A DNA stretch of 64,000 bases, from positions 26,140,933 to 26,204,932 of the forward strand of contig NC_081135.1 in the NCBI RefSeq assembly GCF_958295425.1, read 5' to 3'. This document shows positions 23,581 through 36,400 of this stretch, in pieces. The number at the start of each line of letters is the position of its first letter. The stretch's first letter is position 1. Position numbers and translations under genes: made by a program. Under the pieces are notes generated by a model that made no database searches, had not been told where the DNA came from, and worked only from the letters and a program-made list of their open reading frames with translations. The stretch comes from Solea solea. Lineage: Eukaryota > Chordata > Actinopteri > Pleuronectiformes > Soleidae.

Positions 23581-24560
23581 CTCTGAGAATTACACCTGTG
23601 AGATATGCTAATTATTAACACAGCCATAATGACCTTATTTACCTTCATATAAAAGACAGAAATTAGCATTACGTGCCCTAAATGAACACGGAGTTAATAA
23701 TCAAGGCACTTACTATTACCCCTTATTTGTTAACTGGAGAGGTTAAAAGGCACCTTCAATATGTTTAGTTGCAAGAAAGCGCGAGTCAACGTCTTTAAAA
23801 CACATTATAATACATCTCCTATTAATGCCTTGGAGGGGAATTCCCAGATGGTGGGCTATGATTAGGTAGTTCACTTAGCTGTTTAGAAATGAGCATCTGG
23901 AAACACAGGTTGAATTAACACCACTGGGTCCTTCATTCTCTCCAAATGAGTGTCATTCAATTAATCTAATTATTAGGCATGCGAAAACTGAAGGACTAAT
24001 AGATTCTTATTATAGCGTCATTACCGTCTCTTACTCACAAGTGCTTACATTTCTGAACAGCCTCACATGTGCTCGGCGCCAAATGAAACCGCCTCCAGCT
24101 TCTCTCCAAAGCTTCAGCCCACAAGTTTTTTAAAAAACCGACAAACTTGGTTACTTTTTTTAAAGGATCTCATTTGCATTTAGCTTTCTACTGTGCCGCG
24201 AGTTTCAGTTGTTCCCATTCTAGGTCCTTTTGGATGCAGGACCCATGCTGGTTTTCCTTTTTTTTATGTAATCAGGGGCTGATTTAGATGTGGAACACCA
24301 GCTGAATGAAATTAGATATCTAGTAGAACTGAAAACAAGCACCACAGCAGAGCCGAGGGCCACTTAATTATAACACTGTAAAATGCACCTCGGAGGCATC
24401 ATTAGCAGAAAATACTCAGATATACTGCTTTGGAGAAATGAATTGTATGGCTTTGAAAATTCAGAGAATCTCAAACTCTTAAAGCAATTAGAAGTGGGAA
24501 AAGTGACAATCAGAGGAGATGAGTGCTATTTCAGAACAACTTAGCCGGGTCCTCTCTGGG
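23581..24560. promoter_or_regulatory. Candidate regulatory non-coding block
   Basis: About 1 kb of complex AT-rich DNA free of recognisable repeats. It has TAATTA at 23967-23972, an octamer ATTTGCAT at 24172-24179 and several TTAAT words. There are no splice-bounded protein segments. The texture is that of vertebrate conserved non-coding elements; conservation itself cannot be judged here. Confidence 0.3.
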
Positions 24561-25260
24561 ACTCCTGTGGCTACTTCTGCTACATTTGTTGCAAACAATA
24601 CGCGGTTGATCTACTGGATTTTGAAGATGTCGTCCTCCTGTCACTTCACACTATCCTGCGTAATGGACAGGCGGAATAGATGATCGGTGCCAGCTCCTTG
24701 TCATCCACCTCCTTTCACATGGATCATGTGATGCACGCCTAAAGTGGACCGTGTTGTGTGTGTCCCCCAACCCCCTCCTCCCCTCTGGAGCCCCTGCTGC
24801 CCGGAAGGACCCTCTCCCCAGGCTGGAGTGGCTCCTGCTGGGATTACTGAGCTGCTGGCGAGGGTGGGAGGGACGGAGGGAAGGAGGGGAGGAAGGGGTT
24901 ACACAGACCTGGAGAACATTGTCAACAGTCCCCAACCTCCCCCATCACCTTCCACCCCGTCCTCCATCGCTGCTTACCCTCCCCCACGTATAGACAGACT
25001 CTCAGCTGTATGTGTGTGTACTGTATGTGTGTGTGTACTTGTCATTTGTCTCCATATGGGCTACTCTGGTGGATGCATGTGTCATAGAGGAAGAAAGAGA
25101 AGACAGCGCTGGTGTTTCACGTTGGCCCTCTTACATGGTGGCATATGAATGTTTGAATGTGTGCGAGTGAATGGCAGAGTAAGTAAACATGTCCGAGGAA
25201 AGGATTAACCTCAGGTGAAGACAGCGACAATAAATGTCAAATACAGCACCAAGACAATCA
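24561..25260. other. GC-richer non-coding stretch
   Basis: C- and G-rich sequence (24765-24980) yields overlapping ORFs on both strands (24651-25148) that are Pro/Ser or Gly/Arg rich and mutually exclusive. No CpG-island promoter or recognisable exon is evident. Confidence 0.45.
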
Positions 25261-26110
25261 TACAGGAGATTCATGGTGATGAATTTTTAACATATGTGGA
25301 TTTAATCACCGGCCCGTTAGAATAAAACCACCTCAGTTAACATGACTTTTGCTTCTGGAATCAGTATCCAAAGAACAGCTCCGGTCTCTCCCCTCTCTTT
25401 CCAACTCCCTGTCAATTTATTTTCCCAGTTTTTTTTTTAATTTATTATCCTTTTTTACTATTCACCTAAACACACTCCGGCCGCCCTCAACAAGCCCTCT
25501 GCCAGGCAGACTCTCCAGCCCTGGCTGAGTCCATAATGAAAAAAAAAACCCAGGCAACTTAATTCACAAAGAGGAGATACCAATTTCTTCTCAGCAAGAG
25601 ATATATCAAGGACGTTAAACAAAGCAAACAGCTGCATTGAATTCTGATGGCACAAAGCTAAGCCTTCAATTGGAACCTCCTCTCAGAAGAAAGCAGAAGT
25701 TAGCTTAAAATATTCTCCCGACAGAAAAGAGAGCATATTGTGTTATCACGAGAGTCTGTTTACCTAGTGAATCTACATATGGCTATCTAATATCTTTGTG
25801 CCATTGAGCAGGTTGGAGGCTGGAGTCCCAGGGGTTTCAAGGCTCGGATTATGCGTGCCGGGGGTTGAACTATTGCCCCAGTGTGATTGAAAGACCTCCG
25901 CCAGCTTAGACCCTGTTTATTGTACATTTGCATTGCTCAGTTCCACAAGGTTGCTGGGATCTATCAGTGGCCAGGCGGCTCATATCTGAGCTGCTATAAC
26001 TTGGTTTTCTGTTGGATCGCCCCCCCCACCCCCCAACCCCCCAACCCTTATGCCTTCCAGCCAGCAGGAGAGGCTCAGGCTATATAAGCAATCATTTAGT
26101 CTGATTGACC
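25261..26110. promoter_or_regulatory. Candidate regulatory non-coding block
   Basis: Complex sequence with an octamer ATTTGCAT at 25926-25933 and, near its right side, an interrupted C-rich tract at 26020-26047. The overlapping ORFs (25458-25655 and 25887-26087) show no family resemblance. The regulatory call rests on texture and one motif. Confidence 0.25.
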
Positions 26111-26451
26111 AGGATGGGCTCTGATCAATATCTTCACACCAGGCCCCTGCATGGTGAGGGAAAACAAATCAAATGTTTGTGTATTTTAACCCTCTATTTA
26201 CGCTGGTATCCAGGATGACACGTAACAACACTTGTTTGTGGCGTCATGAATAGGATATTATGACATAATAATCTGAGATACTAAGAGACAACTTTTACAC
26301 GTGTCAATCAGTTGCACTCAGAATTGTCTTTCACCACACAGAAGAGCAGATCTATTAACAAAGTTAATTGCATTTGGATCCATGCCCTAAAGTGGTCAAC
26401 TCTGCAATTTCACAAATTCATCCTGGTGAAAGGTTGACCTTAAGAAATGTA

Positions 26452-26482
<31 letters not shown>

Positions 26483-29050
26483 CTGAGTTACTCAAGAACC
26501 CACGAGGTCCACAAAACGTTTAGTGGTGAAAAAGGTATAATTACCAGGAAACAATTAGTCCATTGTCACGGCAGTTGGCGAAAGAGTTCTTCTGATTTAC
26601 GTAAACACGTGATTATGGAAACACTGTCTCTAAATCACATGCTGCCGCCACTCGAGCAAGAACAAAGCAAGTGTGATTTGTTAAGTTGTGTTTTTTTAAA
26701 GCGTAGGTTTTTGTAAATTGAGTTATGAAAGTCTGTGAGAAGCACAATTCCACGTTTGTGTGTGTGTGTGTGTGTGGTGTTTTTCTTTTAAGGTATACAG
26801 TGGGGTGCAGCATTAGTTCTACATGACCACGTGGAATTAAGTGGTTTAGAGAAACCTGGTATAAACACAAATCATTTATGAATTTTAATGGGCCCGCCCA
26901 TGCCTCATAACTATGCATGACTTCATACTTTCATAATTGACAGGAAATATGAACTAGGCCAGGGGTCACCTATTAGAATGGCTTTTCATTTATTTTTCTG
27001 ACAGCCCAATACACAAATGCAGGGTGGGTTTCTGGAAGCATATTCATGTAGTGCACATAGGAAACCTTTTCTGGTGAGATCCAGCAAGCAATCCCCTGAG
27101 GCCAGGACCACCTCTCTTATAATTATACAGTACCACTCCTTATACCAGTGGACTAGATCTCCCCGAGAGTTGTACAATGTCTGAGCTGTTCAATTTGTCC
27201 ATGATAGTATAACACACACATACGTACATTTTAATGATTAAGAAGGAAAGTCGTTCACACAGCGTTACACACACGGTGGACGGTGCTGTGTTGACAGGTC
27301 TGTTGTGCACAGTTACGTCACTACCACTCAGTTAAGTTGAACATAGAGGCTGAGTATATATAGAGTGTTGCCGTTTGCTGGAGTTCAGCTGAAGGTCAGG
27401 ATGCCCCCCCCCATCTTCAACACCTACCCTTACCAGTTCTGTGGCAGAGAGGTGTTCATATACAATAGAACAATATGCAGTGGGACGCAGAGGAATGTGG
27501 GCCCCATCAACCCCCTTTTTTTGCACAAGCTAAAACTCATTGTATTCCTAAGATGTAAATCTACACCTCTGGGCTATAAAAGTGCGACAAAGAGGGTTCT
27601 TGACTGAGTAAATTAACATTCATCCCACTCGCAATTAAGCGGACAGACTGACATTGTAGCTCCTACATCACAGCAACACTGGGGGCTTTGTTGACATGGC
27701 GTCTGGACGGAGGAAAAACCAGAGGAAAATATTTTGAACTGAGTCATCGACTGGACATTGGTATCTGGAGACGGAGCACAAAACAAGACGCTTTAAAGAA
27801 GCAGCACAAACATTTCAGCTCTCTCTCTCGCGTGTTGACCATTACCGACATCATCCTCGCCACCAAAAGTAGCAGAAAGTGTCGACTCGGTGCAGTAGCT
27901 CACAAAAGGAAGACCCAAAAGAAAACACGTCTTCACATCAAGTTATTAAAAGACAAAAGACAAAAAAATAATAATTAAATGATTTCTTAAAAAAACAAGT
28001 TTTAAAAACACACACCAGTTAACAAAAACACCACAGTGAAAGCATGAATACATTACCATCTGCTGCTTTTAATCCCAGATAGTTACAGTAGTGGCATGTT
28101 TTGGTAAAAGGATATCATTAATCATGGGTATAATCAGATGACATCAGGTCATGGCCCACTAAGTGTGTTTTCCTCATTATGGTAATATGGAGGAGAGGGG
28201 TATGTTTCCGCTCCTTCTTTTTTTTTTTCTCCTTTTTACTTTGACACTTATTTTCATGACAGCCCACTCCTGATGGAGGAAGAGACAGATTTGGAGCTTG
28301 GACACACACGGGCCTATCTCTCTCAATTAAAATAATCTGATAAACGGCAACTAAATTCTGCAAGAATAAAAAAGGAAATGTCAGATTTATGAATATAGTT
28401 GTTACTGCAGATGGAGAAACAACATGTACGTAACTATCTGTAATATCTGTGACTTCTGAGTAAGTCAATTTAAACAAGAGTGCTGTGGTTTGGGGATTTT
28501 GATTTAAGTCACCAAAAAACTTCAGTTCATGAAGAGACCGGATGCATTTCTGTGGCAGCAGAAAATAAACCCCGAGGCTATTTACTGTCTCCTTGATATA
28601 TGAAGTTTGTGGTTTTGATTGTGTGTGATTATGTTCTGCAAGAATGACCTTTAGTGGCAACCATATTGTAATATAATGAGGATGTGTCAGTCGGCGCGAG
28701 TACAGTGATGAGACGAGGCCAGGCAAGCGGAGTTTAGAGCATCGATCCACTGGCACCGCGAGTGTAGAGGAGAATCTGAAACATTTCCAACGCCTTCCGT
28801 TCCCAATATACAGGTGGATATGAGATCTCATTGAGCTGCTCGGAGGCACTTGAGGCAGTCTGAGCCGTCAAGCACAATGAGAAACACGACAGAGGTATAT
28901 GGACCCTCCTGTCTGTGATTAATGATGAGCAATACATCTGCCTGTTTTTCCCCTGAATCATACCCAGTAATAGAAATGACAGCAAAATAAAGTGTGTACT
29001 CCAAATAAAATAAATAAAATCTTCTTTATTTATTAGTTTCCCCAGTAAAA
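26111..29050. other. Gene-free stretch with microsatellites
   Basis: (AC)n at 26455-26482 and (GT)n at 26756-26776. The longest ORF of the window, 243 codons on the minus strand (28118-28849), is unrecognised and ends in a Lys/Glu low-complexity run from a T-rich tract. Two plus-strand ORFs (27365-27607 and 27688-27978) follow a TATA-like tatatata at 27354-27361, but neither has family resemblance. Nothing is called as a gene. Confidence 0.5.
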
Positions 29051-31034
29051 CACATACTGTACATGTATGGCATATTTTATTAATAGGTGTAACTCAGATT
29101 ATGGCAATATTATATCACACTAATGATGATTAATGTGGAAAAGATAAAAGCAGTTGGAGCGGAGGTGAAAGGAGAGGTAGTTTGGATTGATATGGTGATG
29201 GATCCTCTTACCTCTACCTTCTCATTAACTCTGAAATGGGTAATATGACCTGGGAGAGATTTTCTCCTCCTACTTCAGCCCTAACACTGAGTCTCTAAGC
29301 CCTGCCTGGTAAGCCCCATCTCATAAAGCACAATTAAGTGGGCCAATCACACCGGCACTAGTGCCTTAATTCCATAATTAACCAAAATACATCATCAGCA
29401 ATGAATCAGCCCCATGGATTTCAATCATAATCACAGTCAATCATAACGTTGTAATTTGCTGTGACTTTTTCTTCAAGGACTACTTGGTATGATTTGGACT
29501 AATAGGATTTAAAATCAATATTTTTTTTGAAAGAAAAGTCAGGTTAGGGGTAAGAAAAAAAAAACAAAAAAAAAACACCAAAACTACACAAGTAACAAAT
29601 CTGATTCAAAGTGAATCTGTGGTTGAATGTGATTTGAGTATGTAGTGAATAGTTTATCTCTTGGGTCTGAGCCATAACTATGGAAGCAGAGCACCAGTGA
29701 AACATTAATCACCAAAGTATTATGGCTCATATCCTTGGACAGCACATTAATTCAGGTGGCTATTAGGCTGCCTTGCAGCCAACCTTCGAAAAAGGTCCAC
29801 ATTGAAATTCAGTTGACAGTGTACAGTGCGCAGAAAGCTAACTATGGTGTTACTGCCTCCCAAATATAAGCAAAACAAATTGCAGATATGAATATAACTA
29901 GCGTGCGAGTATATTTATTGGAGCAGTTGCTGCAACATTACGTGAACAGTGGACTTTAGTAGGCAGTCGGTGTAATCACTGTGGACTGTGGCACAACAGT
30001 CTTCCCGGCATTCCATGTCAGTAGAGACAGACACTCTACCTGTAAATGGAAAATAAGAAAAAAGTCTGAAGAAACACCAATTAGAAAGGCTCTCTTTGCT
30101 GTACTCCCTCAGAAAAGCCAGGCTCCACTAAAGGTCAGCCTGAAATTTGAATGACAGGGCCAAAGTCTTTTACTCATAATTTTTGTGTTTGCAATAGATT
30201 TTGGAGCAATTCACAGCCTTAAAGGCCTTAAGTGGAACAGCAATTAATTGTAATGAATAATCTGACAAATCTGGTTGACATATGGCCGCTAATACTCCTC
30301 CTTTCTAGAGGGAGCAGTGGAAGGATTAGATTACCTCAAATGAAATCTGGGAGCGCGGTGCCATCTGCATGTACAGGGGAAGGCAGTGCGCGTAAAACAG
30401 GACGTGGGTGGAACTGGGGTCTGCTCGCTGCCGCTCCAGTTCCCCCCCAACCTCACCAGCAACTGATCTGGGAATAGGGCTTGTTTTTTTTTTCTCCGCT
30501 CGTCTTATTGAACCAGCTGCCTCTCATGAAGTAAAACGCAATAATGCCGCGGCATTGCCAAAATCGAACACACTGAGGAGAGTAAACAAACATGACAGAA
30601 GTGATAAGTGCTGTGCAAACATATAAACAACACCACAATGTTGAGGCCCCATCTGAGCGCAGGGGGAAGCCATAACTTTATTAAAAGCATTTAAAAGCGT
30701 GATGAATTACCATGCCGCGCAGAGCTTCACATCTGCTCAATTTTATTTGTGTAAATCTATACTAAGTATCCTGTGGCTGTAGGACAAGAGAGATGAATGT
30801 AGTGAGTCGCCATTTTGACAACGGGAATTAGCAGCGAAAACCCCTAATACAAGGGCAATGGAGCAGAATTATTTACCGACGTGTATACGGCAAAAATACT
30901 GTCGTCGGTGTCCTGCAATCAAACTTAACACAGGACGTCTCCAATCGGTGTGGTTAGAAAATGGATTGTGCATGATGTTGTATTTGGTTGAGTATAATTT
31001 AATTTAATCTCAGTACAGTGTTGTGCAGTTTAAT
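29051..31034. other. Gene-free stretch, possible conserved non-coding DNA
   Basis: The parts from about 29090 to 29480 and 29690 to 30730 have complex, repeat-poor texture with homeodomain cores such as TAATTA at 29375-29380. An A-rich tract lies near 29550-29577. No gene is seen. Confidence 0.35.
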
Positions 31035-31972
31035 TGTGTATCTCACTTTATTAAGTCCACGTGTTCAGTTTTAATGTTTAAGGCAACAACTTCCAGGCTC
31101 CAGATGACCTGCTGAAGTTCAAACTGAGCATCAGAATATGAAAGAAGCATGATTTAAATTGTTTTTAATGTGGCAGATTTGTTGGTGGCACTCTGAATTC
31201 TTCAGAAACTGTATTTTGTACTCGGGCTGTCAAAGTTATCGCGTTAATCGTTTAATACAGCCGAGATTAACGCGACATAATGTTTTAACGCGGTTAACAC
31301 AAGTTTGTTTACTTCTAGTGTGCGCTGGCTGACCTCTGACATGAACGCCAGAAATTACCCGCGCTAAACGGTCACTTGCCTGCAGTCAGTCGGATACTGT
31401 AGGAGAGACGGAGATAGTAGCTGAAGATGGAGAGCGTGACTGTGCTTTCGTTCTCTCTCTCCCTCTCTCACTTAATCATGACAAATATGAATGTCTGTGT
31501 TTCTAAGGATATTCTCAGGTGGAGTTTTTTGTTGTTGTGATGTTAACACATGTTCTTGTTGCATAGGGAATGGCAGTCATCCATGTTGAGCCTTTATTTT
31601 AAGATGACCCGGTTCGGTTGGCACTTGATAGTCCTGATCTTATTGGCCCGAGTCTCTTTGAAATCACATAGTTCCATGTGTAGTTCTGTGTTTAAAAAGA
31701 GAGATACAATTAAACAATGGTGTCTAAAATGCACACATTACTCTTAAGAATAATCTTAATTAAGATTAAGATTAATCTAGATTAACGAATTTCAAAATGT
31801 GAGATGCATTAGTTCATGTATTTCATTTATTAGTCTAACCCATCTATTGACAGCCCTTATTTTGTACACACACAGTCATCACTAAGGTTTACAGAACATA
31901 GTCCAAAGCATCACTCCTGCCACTTCACTAGTGCTGTGTCGTATGTACCTAATAAAGTGGCCGGTGAGTGTA
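31035..31972. mobile_element. Tc1-like transposon relic, split by a nested insertion
   Basis: The right terminus is intact-looking: gtacctaataaagtggccgg followed by tgagtgta (31945-31972). The left terminus is diverged: cactttattaagtccac with gtgttcag from about 31043. Internal pieces that match the Tc1-like family at 62891-63563 include tgaagttcaaactgagcatc before the break and aaggtttacagaacatagtcc after it. The relic would be about 300 bp without the insertion, so most transposase sequence was already lost. It is a dead, non-autonomous copy. Confidence 0.8.
31222..31859. mobile_element. hAT-like non-autonomous element nested in the Tc1-like relic
   Basis: The left end tcgggctgtcaa (31222-31233) and right end ttgacagccctta (31847-31859) are inverted copies sharing GGGCTGTCAA. 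Both sides are flanked by TTTTGTAC (31214-31221 and 31860-31867), the 8-bp duplication size typical of hAT. The flanking match extends to TATTTTGTAC. Subterminal DNA contains palindromic attaacgcg- and attaatct-type words. No transposase is encoded; a 65-codon ORF inside (31550-31747) is unrecognised. Confidence 0.82.
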
Positions 31973-32824
31973 CAGTTTCTAAGACAATGCTGTGGTGTAG
32001 AGGCTTTCTTATTTCCCCATGAAAGTGAAAGCGAGGTGCCTCATAGACAGAGCCAGTAAAGTAAGAATAGCCCGGCCGTGCAGCGCTGTGGAACAATGTA
32101 TTGCTGGGAGTGTGCCACCATATCAACAGAGCTGATAGGTGTAATGGCGTCACACAGTAAACTCCTGCTAAGAGCCTGATAAAGAGGCAGCGTTCTGCAG
32201 GATGTCTATTAACAGCCAGCTGACATAAGCCACTGGGTCAACACATTTAATTACAGCGAGAAATCCTGTTCTCATCAAATGTTTTCACCATTTTTCAACC
32301 TCCCATGCACACAGTGGAGGCCAACAATGACTAAACAGTTCACAGCCAAATTGTGATTAATTATTTGATAAATTTCCTTAGCTCCACAAAGCCTTTCAGG
32401 AAATACATCCCATATACTGACTTGGCAAAGCTGGATCAATAGCTTCATATTAAGTGTGTACAGTTAATATAAAATGATATAATGCTCTTGCCAGCAGCTG
32501 GATAATTTCACACATAACTAACATTTATTTAATCTGTTTTATTAATGAGATATGACTTGACAGTATTTGGCCATTTTTTTGGTTGGGAGTTCCAGTCATT
32601 TTCAGATTTGTTTGTTTTTCTACCCAAACTAATGAGATGAACTGTGTTAACGAGTGAGATTTATACTTTGTTAGTGTGTGGATTTTGTTGCCCCCTTTGA
32701 GTGGAACAAGCACCGATCTGTTTTGTTTACTAACGTCTAAATAGTTTTTGTTTTCTCTCTTTTCTCTCTATCTAATAGCGTCTTTTCACACTGACTTGAG
32801 TTACTTTTCATTGACAGTCGTTGG
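31973..32824. other. Gene-free stretch, possible conserved non-coding DNA
   Basis: Complex, AT-rich sequence without recognisable repeats from about 32150 to 32540. No gene seen. Confidence 0.35.
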
Positions 32825-32936
32825 TAAAACTGTCGTGGCGACAATGGCGTTTTGAGATTTTACTACTCTGGGAGGCGTTTTCAAAAGATAACGTTTCAGC
32901 TCCTGAAACATGGTCTCTGTGTGGACGGCCCCTAAG
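32825..32936. mobile_element. Teleost MITE fragment (GGCGTTTTCAAAA ... GTGTGGACGGCCCC)
   Basis: The order gtaaaactgtcgtggcgaca, atggcgttttgaga, ggaggcgttttcaaaag, then tgtgtggacggcccctaag follows the right half of a common fish short DNA element whose copies end in a gtgtggacgggg-type string. Only one end is clear. Confidence 0.5.
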
Positions 32937-35900
32937 TATTTTAGAGTCTCCTTCACAAGAGAGTAAATAAACATATGCTACTCAAAGTGTCAAAAAGAAA
33001 CTCCTTTGTTTAGAGCTAACACCACCAGAAAAACCAACTTCAAATACTGTATGGACGTGCTGTTGTTGTTGTTACATGTTCAGTCTGGCCTGAGAAAAGA
33101 GACAAATTAGGACACATCACAAAAACAACCTACAGTACGATTGCAGACGTGTTGTGTATTTGAAGTAACCCAGCAGGGAGCGGAGGTGGAGGTCTAAAGA
33201 TGGTGCATCTGCTCACATCTGCAGAACCGGCATTAATGTGACAAAAACTCCCCTAGAAAACACAGACTAATCACCTCATCCAAAGGCAGCGGGTGTCAGT
33301 TTAGGATATCAGCCGCCGCCGCCGCCACTTTATGATCATTACTTTAACCCCAATGCAACTCTGATACACAACACTGGGTTGGCTCCATTTACTTCTCCTA
33401 AGAGAGGCGGGCAAACAACAGAGCACAATCAACCTTTTCTTCTTATAAAATGGATTCCTGGAAAATAGTTCAGGGAGTCAGGTCTCATATTTAATTGTAG
33501 GAAGTGAATAAAGAGCGTTATCCATGAGGTGCTGGTGTGTGGCTAGCATAATTGCCAAGGAACAGGTCTTAATTTAAACCGAGGGTAATTATCATGCAGA
33601 GCATACCCACCCAGAATGTTTGCATAACTATCACAAGCGTTTTCATAAATGATGCTTTAATTAGTCTTAATTAGAATTTGTTTAAGTCAGCAGGGAATGC
33701 AGGGCCCGTGAAATGATGTATGTAATAAGCATCAGGGCCTGCTCTGTTTTTTTCTGTACTTGGGGAATAGAGCTGACAAAATCACATCACATTAAATTGA
33801 TTCAGTCAGAATTAAAATTCTTATGGTATTAATTAAATGGGGAAGATCTCATTAGCAGGCTGTGTGGTGAGAGAGAGACCCTCTCTGCCAGCAGATGTGA
33901 CGGTGTCAGAGCTGCTGTACATGCTCACCATTAGGGCCCCCAGACAAGGAGGAAGTGAGGGAGGAGAGAGGAGGGAAGGAAGGAGACGAGGGAGAAGAGA
34001 AGAGAGGAGAGGAGACAAGCTGAAAATGACAGAAGGGGGGAAGATGGCAGAAACGAGTGGAAAGGAAGAGAAAGGAGAGTGTGAGGGATAGGATGAGAGA
34101 TTAGGAGAGAGAGAGAAGAGGGGAGGAAGCCAGCGAGTGTCAGCGGCTCGGCGATGGTGGGGGAGGGTTGGGTGGGGGGGGGTGAGGCAGCATATTAATG
34201 GGCTGCAGGCTCCTCTCACCATCTATAGCTTTATTTAGCTTCATTTGGTTGAAGAAATTCAATAAGAGGAGAGCTAATGACTTGACCAGATACCCTGTTA
34301 TCAGCACTGATGAGACACCCTCTCTGCTTGACTCTTTATACAGCTACAGTAGTCTAATAGGCCTCTGGAAGATTGCTACCCAGAGTACAGTACAGACCTC
34401 CCCTCAGGAAATATAGAACATGATTGTGCCTCAGGGAGCTTCGCTCCACTGTTACCGTGCTCACCTGATCCCCTTGTTAGGGAGCTAATAGCTATTGACA
34501 CACTTCTTAAGGAAAGTCAACTGCAGAATAACAACCCAATTCAGGGGACATTGCCGTATCGAGGATTTCCTATTTTATCCTATTGTGTTTTCCTTGCGTG
34601 TTCTTTTCATCCCTCAGGTAGCACACGGTATCATCAGGTCAGCTGACAGCGGGGATGTGAAGCAATAGACACATTGTTAGACTGCTGCAGCAGCTGTCAG
34701 TTTGAGTGAACTGCAACCGAGAGCACACAGAAGAATATGATGGGGGGGGAAAAAAGAAGAAAAAAACACACACCTAGAGATCATGCAGTAAAAAAAAAAA
34801 TTACCTGTTATACACAGGACTTTTTTAACCCATGTGAACTCACTAAAAAAAAGGCAATTACACCTTTTGTATATGTGTGTGTTTTGTTTTCACCCCTGCA
34901 CCACCCAAGCATGGATTGTATAACACATCGAGGCAGAGAGAGAGAAAAGAGGAAAACAACAACACAGGTGAGCTCTGTGACAATGTTACAGTCCTTAATA
35001 TTTTGTACATTTTATTTCATCGGCAAATTACATTTTTTTAGGTCATAATAATATGAAACACTGAGAACTGTCCCAAGTTGTAAAAAGTACAAAAAAAGAG
35101 GGAAAACAAAAAAAAGTGTGAAAAAAATAAAAAAGTGAAAAACTACAGCACAGTGACATTACTTAAAGGGCGGTTTCACCCATTTATTTCCCCACTTGGT
35201 CACATGAAGAATAAACTTAAAATCATTATGATGCTGCTCTCTGTGTTTAATTTAATTTTGAGTCAGATTCAATTTGACCAGTTTTTTTTCCCATTTTTCT
35301 TTTCCCCATAAATAAGTGGCTATTTATCTATGCACAGTGGTTTTCCCAAACTTTCATGACTAAAAGCCAGAAAAGCAAATGTGCATCTTAGAGTTAGAGT
35401 GACATATTGTGTCAGTCTTTTTTGTCTTTTATTTATATTTATGTGCATTTATTCAAAACAATCAAAATCAGTGTGGGAGAGTGGGAAGAACACCTGTACA
35501 TACAGTAATTTCAATTGTTTGGGCCTGTTTTTTGCAGCATTGAGAGACAAAGAAACATTGAGAGAAACAAAAAAAATCTGTTGTTTCATGTACAACTGCA
35601 GTGCTTTTCTAAATAAACCTTTTTTTCTTCGTTTTAAACAGTATTTTAACATGCAGTAAATCACTGCCTGATATTGGAAGTTATTCTGGAAAAATGGGCA
35701 CAAGCACTTAGTTACAGGACATTATCTGGAGCTTTTATGGTTAAAAAAAAATAGTTGTAGCCAATATCAACCCTATAAGAACTAAAAACCCACATGCATT
35801 ACAGAGTAATTTGACCCAAGAGTGTCGAAGGAGAGTAAACGCATTCCCACTTTAAACCCAGCATTTAATGGGTTTTCTGACCACTGGGAACATAGTATTT

Positions 35901-36400
35901 GATTAACTTATACAAATAATACAACTTTTTACATTGACAACAAAGTCAACATTTCAAAAAAAAATTAAAATGAAAATAAAATCTCTCAATATCATAAATG
36001 CCTTTGTAAAACATTGAAGTCCTACAGTATATGAGGCAGACACTGTAAACACTAGACACACACACACACACTGTATGGAATCCAATGAAAATGATAATGG
36101 AGGAAACAATGGCCCCAGGCAATGTAGCAGCAACCCAGCACAGCCAGTGTTACAAGGCATCACTTTCCCTTTATTAGAAGTAAGCATGACTGTTAGTGGG
36201 CCCTGCATAAATATTTGGGGTAAATACACACTATATCATTTTTCTTCACACTTGAATTGCATTATGATTTCCATGCAGACTCAGGTGAACTGGGGTCAGG
36301 GGACTAAATTAAGTGGGTCCTGGAAGCAGCTGCAATGCTTTCTGTCTTTAACCATGCTTGGCTGGCTAAGCTATCAAAAGCCGCTTGTACATGCATCATA
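32937..36400. other. Gene-free stretch with GA-rich tract
   Basis: The part from about 33200 to 34500 is CNE-like in texture, with TAATTA at 33586-33591. It contains a GCC run at 33311-33327 and a long purine tract at 33948-34135, whose overlapping Arg/Glu- and Ser/Pro-rich ORFs are artefacts. From 34737 to 36070 the sequence is A- or T-rich with a short CA run at 36055-36070. No gene. Confidence 0.45.

Noticed and set aside
27354..27978. TATA-like box followed by two plus-strand ORFs (27365-27607 and 27688-27978)
   Set aside because: The TATA string overlaps the first ORF start too closely for a normal promoter, and neither ORF resembles a known protein.
28118..28849. 243-codon minus-strand ORF, the longest in the window
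   Set aside because: No recognisable domain, and its C-terminal part includes a Lys/Glu run from a T-rich tract. It overlaps another ORF and lacks splice or promoter context, so it is most likely chance.
33833..34222. Ser/Pro-rich minus-strand ORF and opposing Arg/Glu-rich ORF
   Set aside because: They are artefacts of a long purine tract.
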